Shown piece after piece: positions 5,948 through 11,615 of a DNA stretch of 24,889 nucleotides. This DNA is from a virus. Each line of letters begins with the position of its first letter. The first letter of the stretch is position 1. A program made the position numbers and the translations under genes. The stretch is taken from positions 1 through 24,889 of the IMG/VR virus record IMGVR_UViG_3300007510_000068; one strand, given 5' to 3'. A model generated the notes under the pieces. It searched no databases and was not told where the DNA came from. It worked only from the letters and a program-made list of their open reading frames with translations.

Positions 5948-6243
5948 AAACTTTTTTTAAAAAAATAAAGATTAAACTCAAGGGAAAAGCATGGAAAAAA
6001 CGGGTTCTGGAATGCTTTGAGAGAGATAATTACATTGACCAATATACAGGTAAAAAATGCTGTTCTCCCCATTGTCACCATAGAGTCTTTGTCAGTCAGG
6101 GTGGGGATGACAGGCTTGAAAACCTGGCAACTTGTGAATGGGAAACTCATGCGAACCATGGTGATCTAAAAGATAAACCTCTGTTTTTTGAAGGTGATGA
6201 TTCCGTGATTCAGGGGTTAAAGGAGTATTTTAATGGCTTATAG
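5944..6243 (+). CDS. HNH-like (recombination-region) putative endonuclease, 99 aa
   Basis: The start overlaps the previous stop as ATGA. The basic N-terminus MKTFFKKIKIKLKGKAWKKR is followed by CSPHCHHRVFVSQGGDDRLE, NLATCEWETHANHG. The order His-His, then ENL, then H-x2-H matches an HNH beta-beta-alpha-metal core: the catalytic His would be one of the HH pair and the Asn is in ENL. C-x3-C before the HH may bind a structural zinc. Small HNH or NinG-like proteins near phage recombination genes process branched or nicked DNA. It is coupled to the replication initiator, whose ATG at 6233 lies inside this gene. Confidence 0.65.
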   Translation: MKTFFKKIKIKLKGKAWKKRVLECFERDNYIDQYTGKKCCSPHCHHRVFVSQGGDDRLENLATCEWETHANHGDLKDKPLFFEGDDSVIQGLKEYFNGL

Positions 6244-7075
6244 AAAATTTGATACAAGCACCTGGAGAGATCCCTGGTTTGAAGAATTGGGATTAAGGGA
6301 AAAACTTGCCTTTATATATTTCTGGACAAATGAAATTTGTAATCAAGCTGGCATATACGAGATAAGTGAAAAGCGAATTAAATTCGAACTTGGATATGGT
6401 ATCGATATGGTATTTGAGGGGTTGAAAGAGAAAATCCAATGGTATTCCGGGTCAAAAACCATATGGGTGAAGAACTTTTTTCGCCGTCAATGCCAAAATA
6501 GTAAGTTCGCAATATCCGCATTAAACAGTATAAAAGAAGATCCTGAGAAATTACAGATATTTATAGAATATAATAAAAAAATTTTAGAAGGATATAAGAT
6601 AGATTTAGACAAATATTTACATACCATATCGATACCATATCCTACAGAAACAGAAACAGAAACAGATACAGAAGCAGTAACAGATACAGACTTCCGTCAG
6701 ATAGAAAAATTTTGTGCCGACTTTATAAAGCACATCAAAAAAACCAAACCCACCCTTTCCCCTATATCTGATTCCTTACAAAAAAACAGCCATGTCGTTG
6801 TAAACCAATTAATCAGTCTTGATGGATTTACCTTGGATGAAATCATCACAACAATGCAATGGGCAGTAAAAGATGATTTCTGGCAGGATAATATTTTCTC
6901 TTTGGCGGCATTAAGAAAAAAAAGCGGGAATGGACTGACCAAATTTCAAAACATTAGAAATAGCATGGTTAAATCAAGCAAACAGCAATCCAAGAGCAAA
7001 CTAAATGATAAAAACAAAGAGGCTGGACGTAAATTCATTGAAAGAATGAACAGAAAAAGAGAACAAACATCATGA
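6233..7075 (+). CDS. Phage replication initiator (winged-helix, lambda O/DnaD-like)
   Basis: This 280-aa protein has three parts. The N-terminal winged-helix-like domain (about 1-100) starts YRKFDTSTWRDPWFEELGLR and contains GIYEISEKRIKFELGYG. A linker of Thr/Glu/Asp repeats (about 137-152) is encoded by a hexamer DNA repeat. The C-terminal domain (about 155-245) has FTLDEIITTMQWAVKDDFWQ and FSLAALRKKSGNGLTKFQNI, resembling the C-terminal end of DnaD/replisome-organiser proteins. A basic tail follows. Such proteins bind iterons and recruit helicase and loader. The likely loader gene follows immediately (ATGA at 7072). The gene itself contains iteron-like inverted repeats (6392-6642), as lambda O contains its origin. 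ATG at 6233 follows AAAGGAG. Confidence 0.75.
   Translation: MAYRKFDTSTWRDPWFEELGLREKLAFIYFWTNEICNQAGIYEISEKRIKFELGYGIDMVFEGLKEKIQWYSGSKTIWVKNFFRRQCQNSKFAISALNSIKEDPEKLQIFIEYNKKILEGYKIDLDKYLHTISIPYPTETETETDTEAVTDTDFRQIEKFCADFIKHIKKTKPTLSPISDSLQKNSHVVVNQLISLDGFTLDEIITTMQWAVKDDFWQDNIFSLAALRKKSGNGLTKFQNIRNSMVKSSKQQSKSKLNDKNKEAGRKFIERMNRKREQTS
6392..6691. other. Candidate replication origin with iterons inside the initiator gene
   Basis: The 10-mer GATATGGTAT occurs twice in tandem with an 11-bp period at 6393-6413, and twice more on the opposite strand at 6621-6641. Together the blocks 6392-6413 and 6621-6642 form a perfect 22-bp inverted repeat. Degenerate copies lie at 6439-6445 and 6457-6464. 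Between the blocks, about 6540-6620 is very AT-rich, suited to unwinding. Right after the second block, eight hexamers of the type ACAGAA/ACAGAT run from 6644 to 6691. Iterons, an AT-rich element and location inside the initiator gene are all as in lambda-type origins. Use as an origin is inferred. Confidence 0.6.
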
Positions 7076-7608
7076 AAAACACACCCGAAGAAATATTAAA
7101 ATTTGCAGTTGTAATAACGGCCTTGGCTGAAGAATTCGGTAGCACACTGTCTGATGATAATATCGAATTAAAATTTTTAGCATTGGAAGAATACACAATT
7201 GAAGAGATCCAGCAAGCCGCAACTTGGCTGATCAAAAACAGAGAACAAACCTATCCGGCCACTCCCAGAACAAAAGAAATCATCGATGCAATAGATATTA
7301 TCATCAACGGTAAATTGAATACAAACACAGCAGCTGCCCTGGAAGCTGACAAGGTATTAAAGAATTTAAAGTGTTTCGGACGTGAGTGTTCAACTGTCTT
7401 CAAAGATCCCATAACAAGATATCTCATGTCAAACCGGTGGTCTTTCTGGCAGTTGGGGAATATGCCTGAGAATGATCTGAAATGGTTCAGGAAGGAATTT
7501 ATTGAAGCATACCAGGAAATGGAAAAAGACAATAACGCTCTTCCTGCAGCCAAACAGATTGAGGGTGAAAAAATACCGGTTGAAAATTTAAAGCAGTTAA
7601 TAGCTTGA
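7072..7608 (+). CDS. Putative helicase loader / primosome accessory protein, 178 aa
   Basis: The product starts MKNTPEEILKFAVVITALAE and continues with EFGSTLSDDNIELKFLALEE, YTIEEIQQAATWLIKNREQT and YPATPRTKEIIDAI. That pattern (a helical repeat with LT-EQ-xx-A, then F/YP-x-P-T-x-EI) is common in phage replication-region proteins placed after the initiator and often described as loader-like. The second half holds FGRECSTVFKDPITRYLMSN and RWSFWQLGNMPENDLKWFRK, whose role is unknown. No Walker motifs are seen, so it would load helicase as lambda P does rather than as DnaC does. The start is coupled to the initiator by ATGA. Assignment rests on position plus the N-terminal pattern. Confidence 0.5.
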   Translation: MKNTPEEILKFAVVITALAEEFGSTLSDDNIELKFLALEEYTIEEIQQAATWLIKNREQTYPATPRTKEIIDAIDIIINGKLNTNTAAALEADKVLKNLKCFGRECSTVFKDPITRYLMSNRWSFWQLGNMPENDLKWFRKEFIEAYQEMEKDNNALPAAKQIEGEKIPVENLKQLIA

Positions 7609-7751
7609 GAAGACTTACAATAAATAACCACTGCCCGGCTAGATGCAAGAGAACCGGAAAATGTTATGGCCGGGCATATTTCAAAGGCAAGTCCGGTGGA
7701 CCGGTAGTATGCCCGGGAGATTGCAAGTACAGGAGAGAGCATGCCAAATAG
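7605..7751 (+). CDS. Cys-rich 48-aa protein with TTG start
   Basis: TTG at 7605 overlaps the preceding stop as TTGA, and the frame runs to TAG at 7749, 11 bases into the next gene. The product LRRLTINNHCPARCKRTGKC continues YGRAYFKGKSGGPVVCPGDC and ends KYRREHAK. Five cysteines (10, 14, 20, 36, 40) plus His9/His46 are spaced like a small zinc-binding fold, and the composition is basic. It fills the only gap between two early genes, and TTGA-type overlaps recur in this genome, which favours reality. There is no strong ribosome-binding site. No family is recognised. A TGCCCGGC/GCCGGGCA inverted repeat (7632-7639 with 7669-7676) lies within it. Confidence 0.55.
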   Translation: MRRLTINNHCPARCKRTGKCYGRAYFKGKSGGPVVCPGDCKYRREHAK

Positions 7752-8118
7752 TCACTTACAAAGAACAACAGAAAAATTGAGAGCTCAGGGGTTGTTATAC
7801 TGGAAGGTTGAATACTATCATCCCTGGGCTCAAAAGAAAATTGATCTATTCAACATCATCGATCTTGTTGTCCTGGATACAGGTGCCACGTTAGGTATCC
7901 AGGTCACCGGATCAGATCTTGCCAGCCACAGGCGTAAAATTGCAGAAGAGTTCCAGGAGTATACAAAAGCATGGCTTAACGCCGGGAATCAGTTATGCAT
8001 CCATTCCTGGCGTAAATTATTGGTCAAGCGTGGCGGGAAAGCAAGACGCTGGAACTGTAAGAAAACAGATGTGTTGCTTGTTGAAGGGGAAATCTATTTT
8101 GAAGAAGAAAGAAGTTGA
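7741..8118 (+). CDS. PD-(D/E)XK-like phage nuclease-fold protein, 125 aa
   Basis: ATG at 7741 follows AGGAGAG. The protein contains TEKLRAQGLLYWKVEYYHPW, then KKIDLFNIIDLVVLDTGATL, GIQVTG, and later WLNAGNQLCIHSWRKLLVKR followed by GGKARRWNCKKTDVLLVEGE. A conserved acidic residue in IDLVVLD and a Q-x-T strand (GIQVTG) suggest a PD-(D/E)XK-type core with Q in place of the usual D/E-x-K. The run HSWRK...RGGKARRW is a signature I recall from a phage protein family found near replication genes. It may be a structure-specific nuclease or an inactive DNA-binding relative. Fold-level confidence is moderate; no activity is proven. Confidence 0.6.
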   Translation: MPNSHLQRTTEKLRAQGLLYWKVEYYHPWAQKKIDLFNIIDLVVLDTGATLGIQVTGSDLASHRRKIAEEFQEYTKAWLNAGNQLCIHSWRKLLVKRGGKARRWNCKKTDVLLVEGEIYFEEERS

Positions 8119-8299
8119 TTATCAGGATGCTTTTGAAATTGTGCGGGATCTGCTGAACAATGCACTCAAAGTTAATGAACGGTATTATCTGGCATTGAAG
8201 TTCTATGCTGATCAGGAAAGATGGGGGACCAGTGAGATTGTCCTGTTTGATCAGGGAGCAACAGCAATCAGGGCCCTTAAAATGCAAAGAGAGGATTAA
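8099..8299 (+). CDS. Unknown 66-aa early protein (TTG start likely)
   Basis: The frame ending at TAA 8297-8299 reads KKKEVDYQDAFEIVRDLLNN, ALKVNERYYLALKFYADQER, WGTSEIVLFDQGATAIRAL, which is convincingly protein-like and mostly helical. The frame is also open further upstream, through the preceding gene, to an ATG at 7919, but that part looks like an out-of-frame shadow. TTG at 8099 with GAAGGGG upstream is the best start. The resulting 20-base overlap with the PD-(D/E)XK-like gene suits the coupled layout. No family is recognised. It is likely a small soluble accessory protein of the replication region. Confidence 0.5.
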   Translation: MKKKEVDYQDAFEIVRDLLNNALKVNERYYLALKFYADQERWGTSEIVLFDQGATAIRALKMQRED

Positions 8300-8301
8300 A
8301 C

Positions 8302-8805
8302 ATGGTCAACTGCGAGACATATAAGGCCGAAATACCTGACAAAACCTGTATCTCAAGGATTAAAATAATAAGAAAGAATCAACACGGCAAAAACTGGGGC
8401 AATAGTGGGGGCCAGACTGGTTTGGCATTCCAACATTGCGGAAAGTGTGAGCTTGGAAATAATATTTATGAAAAACATTTAAAAGGGGAACTCATGGAAG
8501 AAAAATTCTGTAATACCTGCAAGAAAGCATTACCGAAAGACTTAAATCATTTTGATGCTGCAAATCGGTCGTCCGACAAGTTGACGAGAGACTGTAAGGT
8601 ATGTCGTGGATCTGAATACTCCTCTTCAGAAGATTCATCACCAACAGAAAAAATGCTGCAGACCAGGTATGTCCTGGACCTCAAAGATCACCCTGAACTT
8701 GTGAAAAAACTGGAACAATGGGCCGCAGATAATATGAGAACTGTAAGCAACCAGATTATTTTTCATCTTATCCATGTTGCCATGGCAAAAAGGTATGTCC
8801 ATTGA
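8302..8805 (+). CDS. Zinc-knuckle plus ribbon-helix-helix putative regulator, 167 aa
   Basis: Residues 1-64 include MVNCETYKAEIPDKTCISRI and FQHCGKCELG. From residue 65, MEEKFCNTCKKALPKDLNHF and DCKVCRG form a paired C-x2-C zinc module. After a Ser-rich linker, about 122-165 reads RYVLDLKDHPELVKKLEQWA, ADNMRTVSNQIIFHLIHVAM, which resembles an Arc/MetJ-type ribbon-helix-helix (beta strand, then a helix with R-x-VSNQI). Residue 65 is an ATG at 8494 with AAAAGGGG upstream, so a second, 103-aa product may be made from an internal start. As one of the last early genes it may control the early-to-late switch. The DNA-binding call is by pattern. Confidence 0.55.
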   Translation: MVNCETYKAEIPDKTCISRIKIIRKNQHGKNWGNSGGQTGLAFQHCGKCELGNNIYEKHLKGELMEEKFCNTCKKALPKDLNHFDAANRSSDKLTRDCKVCRGSEYSSSEDSSPTEKMLQTRYVLDLKDHPELVKKLEQWAADNMRTVSNQIIFHLIHVAMAKRYVH

Positions 8806-8987
8806 TGATATGTCCTGAATGTGGGGAGGGAACCAACAGGGTTATTAAGACATACAATTTAACCAATGAGAATATAGTTCAACGCATTAGAGTGTGTATG
8901 TGCTGTGGATACTCGTTTATGACGTTTGAATCAATACCTGAAAAAGAAGAAAGAAAAGAGAAAATACGAAAAACTTTCGTCACATAG
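8805..8987 (+). CDS. NrdR/Ogr-like zinc-ribbon protein, 60 aa
   Basis: ATG at 8805 overlaps the previous stop as TGATG; a TTG three bases earlier (8802) is an alternative. MICPECGEGTNRVIKTYNLT, then RIRVCMCCGYSFMTFESIP, follows the NrdR-type zinc ribbon (CPxCG, about 26 residues, CxxCGxxFxTFE). The ATP-cone domain of NrdR is absent and a short basic tail follows instead. Phage zinc ribbons of this size, such as Ogr/Delta, can activate late transcription, and this one is the last gene before the early/late boundary. An activator of the adjacent late genes is attractive but unproven. The zinc ribbon itself is confident. Confidence 0.7.
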   Translation: MICPECGEGTNRVIKTYNLTNENIVQRIRVCMCCGYSFMTFESIPEKEERKEKIRKTFVT

Positions 8988-9009
8988 ATATATAGCGCTA
9001 TATGACGAA
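8976..9009. promoter_or_regulatory. Nested dyad at the early/late boundary
   Basis: A perfect 14-bp palindrome ATATAGCGCTATAT (8990-9003) lies inside a wider inverted repeat TTCGTCA (8976-8982) / TGACGAA (9003-9009). The wider arms extend imperfectly to 8971 and 9014. There is no T-run directly after it, so a protein-binding site (late-switch operator) or a transcript-end hairpin for the preceding gene are both possible. The left arm lies in the last codons of the zinc-ribbon gene. Confidence 0.45.
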
Positions 9010-9048
9010 TCTTTCAATTGCCTAAATTAATTTTTATTTGAGACAATT

Positions 9049-9079
9049 AACTCGTGTTTAATTTAAAAGCGAGTTTTTT
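9049..9079 (+). terminator. Intrinsic-terminator-like hairpin directly before the late HNH gene
   Basis: AACTCG (9049-9054) pairs with CGAGTT (9070-9075), and TTTAA/TTAAA inside extends the stem across a small internal mismatch; T continues to 9079. It has the form of a Rho-independent terminator closing the early operon. It ends at the base before the ATG at 9080, and the only Shine-Dalgarno-like bases (GCGAG) of that gene are in its descending arm. It may therefore also restrain translation of the first late gene. Confidence 0.65.
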
Positions 9080-9463
9080 ATGCCTGAAGCACCTAAACAA
9101 CCATGCAATCGATGTAAGAAAGTATTAAGCACTGACACTTATTGTGCTTCATGTATGCCTGTCGTTCATCAGCGAGAGAAAGCAACCAGACAAAAGTATG
9201 ACAAACGAAAACCATCAAGCCAGCGTGGTTATGATGCCAGGTGGCAGAAGATCAGGAAAGTGAAGCTTGCAATGAATCCGTTATGCGAGTGTCAGGATTG
9301 TAAAGAGGCCCACAGGATTACGATTGCGAATGTAGTCCATCACATTGTGGCGATAGATGAAAATCCAAGTCTGAGGCTTGATATAGACAATTTGATGAGC
9401 ATGTCAAGAGCTTGTCATGAGGTTGAACATGGACGATTAAACAAAGGGGTAAGGGGTGTCTGA
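9080..9463 (+). CDS. HNH endonuclease of the packaging module (HK97 gp74-like)
   Basis: This 127-aa protein begins MPEAPKQPCNRCKKVLSTDT, the usual opening of packaging-associated HNH proteins, with C-x2-C pairs at 9/12 and 22/25. It then has RGYDARWQKIRKVKLAMNPL, CECQDC (69-74), the His pair NVVHHIV (catalytic His87 or 88), DNLMSM (Asn104) and CHEVEH (His113, His117), completing the HNH metal site. Such nucleases act with the terminase of cos-type phages to cut concatemers; the gene sits next to terS as expected. The N-terminus is conserved, so ATG 9080 is right despite its poor ribosome-binding site, which lies in the terminator hairpin. Confidence 0.85.
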   Translation: MPEAPKQPCNRCKKVLSTDTYCASCMPVVHQREKATRQKYDKRKPSSQRGYDARWQKIRKVKLAMNPLCECQDCKEAHRITIANVVHHIVAIDENPSLRLDIDNLMSMSRACHEVEHGRLNKGVRGV

Positions 9464-9491
9464 TACCTACAGGGGTTGCTTCTCTACCGTT

Positions 9492-9526
9492 TGGTGCAGC
9501 CTTTTTCTTACTACACCACAAAAAGG
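9492..9526 (+). promoter_or_regulatory. Hairpin that would hide the terS ribosome-binding site
   Basis: In the 70-base gap before terS, CCTTTTT (9500-9506) pairs with AAAAAGG (9520-9526), whose AAGG is the Shine-Dalgarno sequence of the ATG at 9534. A second, interleaved pairing TGGTG (9492-9496) with CACCA (9514-9518) is possible, giving either competing folds or a pseudoknot-like shape, although its one-base connector makes a standard pseudoknot unlikely. Translational control of terS is inferred. Confidence 0.35.
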
Positions 9527-9533
9527 TTAAAAA

Positions 9534-9908
9534 ATGGGACGGATTAATAAGCCAACTAAATTAAAGATTTTAAAGGGGACTTACCGCCATTATCGTGAGA
9601 ATCCAAACGAACCAATGCCGGAAAATCCCCTGGGAGAACCGCCAATTTCTCTCACTGATGTTCAGCAGGAAGCCTGGCATGAAATAGCCGAGCTTATCCC
9701 TGATGGTGTGTTGACGGAAGCCGATAGAATCATCGTTGAGATTGCAGCCAGGTTTCTTTCCGATCTTCGATTAAAAGGCAGTCTGTCAGTGGGCAATATG
9801 GGCCATTTAATGATTGCCTTGGGGCGTATGGGGTTGACCCCTGCGGATAGACCTAAAGTTTCTGTACAAAAGAAAACAGGCAAAAACAAATGGGAAAAAT
9901 ACGGCTAA
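9534..9908 (+). CDS. terS: Terminase small subunit, P27 family
   Basis: The 124-aa product MGRINKPTKLKILKGTYRHY continues with NEPMPENPLGEPPISLTDVQ, AWHEIAELIPDGVLTEADRI and LGRMGLTPADRPKVSV. This is the P27-family plan: a basic start with LK-L-GT-R, a proline-rich linker, W-x2-I-x2-L-x4-VLT-x-AD helices, and the C-terminal GL-TPADR motif. TerS recognises the packaging site and regulates the large subunit. Length is typical. It is followed after three bases by terL and preceded by the HNH gene, the usual order for this class. The AAGG ribosome-binding site is predicted to be within a hairpin. Confidence 0.92.
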   Translation: MGRINKPTKLKILKGTYRHYRENPNEPMPENPLGEPPISLTDVQQEAWHEIAELIPDGVLTEADRIIVEIAARFLSDLRLKGSLSVGNMGHLMIALGRMGLTPADRPKVSVQKKTGKNKWEKYG

Positions 9909-9911
9909 ATA

Positions 9912-11615
9912 ATGCGTAGACCTCTTACAAATAAAGCCAATAAGTATGCAAGGGATATTGTTTCCGGAAAAATATTGGCTTGTCAGTATGTTATTTCAGC
10001 CTGCCAGAGGCATTTGAACGACTTGGAAAGAGCAAAAAAGAAGAGTTTTCCCTATTATTTCAACCCTGATATGTCAGAAAAAATGCTGAGTTTTGCCCAA
10101 AATATGGAGCATACCAAAGGCAAATGGGCCGGAAAGCCTTTATTTTTAGAGCCGTGGCAATGTTTTTGCCTTGGTATTCCCTTTGGATGGCTGAAGAAAG
10201 GAGACAATCTGAGGCGATTTAGGGAAATATTCTTACTGGTTCCCAGGAAAAACGGCAAATCAATCAAAGGTGCAGCTCTTGGAAATTATATGTTTGCTGC
10301 AGATGGAGAGGCAGGGTCAGAGGTTTACAGTGTTGCAAACAGTTTAAAACAAGCCCATGAAGTTTTCCGGCCAGCTTGGTTAATGACAGCAGCATTGCCC
10401 GATTATAGAAAACACTTTGGCATTGAGCTTGGCGGGACCAGGAAAAATCCCGGGAATATTTTTTCCTTGAAAAACAATTCTCGATTTGAAGCTTTGATCA
10501 GAAAACCAGGTGATGGTGCAAGCCCGCACGCCTGGATTCAGGATGAATATCACGAAGCTAAAAGTGAAGATTCGTATGATACCGGGAAAACTGGTATGGG
10601 ATCAAGATCTCAACCCATGATGATTGTTGTTTCTTCAGCCGGAACAAATACAGCCTCCCCATGTTATGTTCTGCAAAAGCAGGTTGAGAAGATTCTGTCC
10701 GGTGAAACCGTCAATGATGAAATTTTCGGGATTATTTATTCCATTGACAAAGATGATGACTGGACTGATTTCAAAAACTGGGAAAAAGCAAATCCAAATA
10801 TTGGTGTTTCCGTTTCTAAAGATTTTTTAAAATCTCAGCTAAAAACAGGAGTCCAAAATTCCCGCAAACAAAATATCATAAAATGCAAGCATCTAAATCT
10901 TTGGTCTAATGCCGGATCAGCCTGGCTGAATATGGTTGAATGGGAAAAAAGTTCAAGAGATCTGAATATTTTAGATTTTACCGAACAGCCTTGTTATATC
11001 GGGCTTGATCTTGCATCCAAGATAGATATCGCCTCAAAGATGTATCTTTTTAAGCAGGATGACGACTATTATCTATTTTCTCAGCATTATCTACCCGAAG
11101 AACGGATTCAAGGTGAGGATCAGGCGCACTATGCCGGATGGTTTGAAGATGAATACATAGAAGTAACTCCAGGAGCCAGGATAGATCTTGAAAAAATCCA
11201 GGATGACATCAAAGAAGATGCGAAAACATTTGACCTTTCTGGAATGGAGAATGGCGGTGGTGAAGTCTGTAATGATCCATGGAACGCTCAGCAGTTAATA
11301 ACCAACCTGATGGCAGAGGATATCGCTTGTGTTGAGATCCCACAGACAGTGGTTCACCTTTCTGAGCCTATGAAGGAGATTGAGGCGGCTATTAAATCCG
11401 GCAACTTCTATCATGATGGGAACCCGGCAACTACCTGGATGGTAGGCAATGTCTGCTGCAGAATTGATAAAAAAGAGAATGTTTTTCCCTACAAAGAAGC
11501 GCCTGAAAATAAGATTGATGGGGCGGTGGCAACAATAACAGCGATGTCCAGGGCGATGTATAGCGAGCATACTGGCAAATCGGTTTATGAGACACGCGGA
11601 GTGATAGCATTGTGA
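9912..11615 (+). CDS. terL: Terminase large subunit (packaging ATPase/nuclease), Terminase_1-like
   Basis: This 567-aa motor protein has an N-terminal ATPase with Walker A VPRKNGKS (110-117), the R-K-x-GKS variant usual in this family, Walker B AWIQDE (207-212, catalytic Glu212) and a coupling-type motif VVSSAGT (239-245). The C-terminal RNase H-like nuclease begins near CYIGLDLASK (Asp366 as a metal ligand), and further acidic residues lie around NDPWNAQQLI and KIDGAVATITAM. It pumps DNA into the prohead and cuts concatemers. Length matches the family (about 550-570). The portal gene starts with GTG overlapping its stop (GTGA), which couples the two. Confidence 0.95.
   Translation: MRRPLTNKANKYARDIVSGKILACQYVISACQRHLNDLERAKKKSFPYYFNPDMSEKMLSFAQNMEHTKGKWAGKPLFLEPWQCFCLGIPFGWLKKGDNLRRFREIFLLVPRKNGKSIKGAALGNYMFAADGEAGSEVYSVANSLKQAHEVFRPAWLMTAALPDYRKHFGIELGGTRKNPGNIFSLKNNSRFEALIRKPGDGASPHAWIQDEYHEAKSEDSYDTGKTGMGSRSQPMMIVVSSAGTNTASPCYVLQKQVEKILSGETVNDEIFGIIYSIDKDDDWTDFKNWEKANPNIGVSVSKDFLKSQLKTGVQNSRKQNIIKCKHLNLWSNAGSAWLNMVEWEKSSRDLNILDFTEQPCYIGLDLASKIDIASKMYLFKQDDDYYLFSQHYLPEERIQGEDQAHYAGWFEDEYIEVTPGARIDLEKIQDDIKEDAKTFDLSGMENGGGEVCNDPWNAQQLITNLMAEDIACVEIPQTVVHLSEPMKEIEAAIKSGNFYHDGNPATTWMVGNVCCRIDKKENVFPYKEAPENKIDGAVATITAMSRAMYSEHTGKSVYETRGVIAL

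Noticed and set aside
6644-6691. Hexamer array considered as a CRISPR or microsatellite of independent meaning
   Set aside because: Six-base units with no spacers are not a CRISPR. They encode the Thr/Glu linker and are treated as part of the origin candidate instead.
7919-8098. Upstream extension (from ATG 7919) of the 66-aa gene ending at 8299
   Set aside because: It overlaps the PD-(D/E)XK-like gene and its residues look like frame-shifted noise. Only the part from about 8099 looks protein-like.
9003-9060. Possible late promoter in the AT-rich stretch
   Set aside because: TTGCCT and TTGAGA have no well-spaced -10 box (spacing 15 or a poor match), so no promoter is called.
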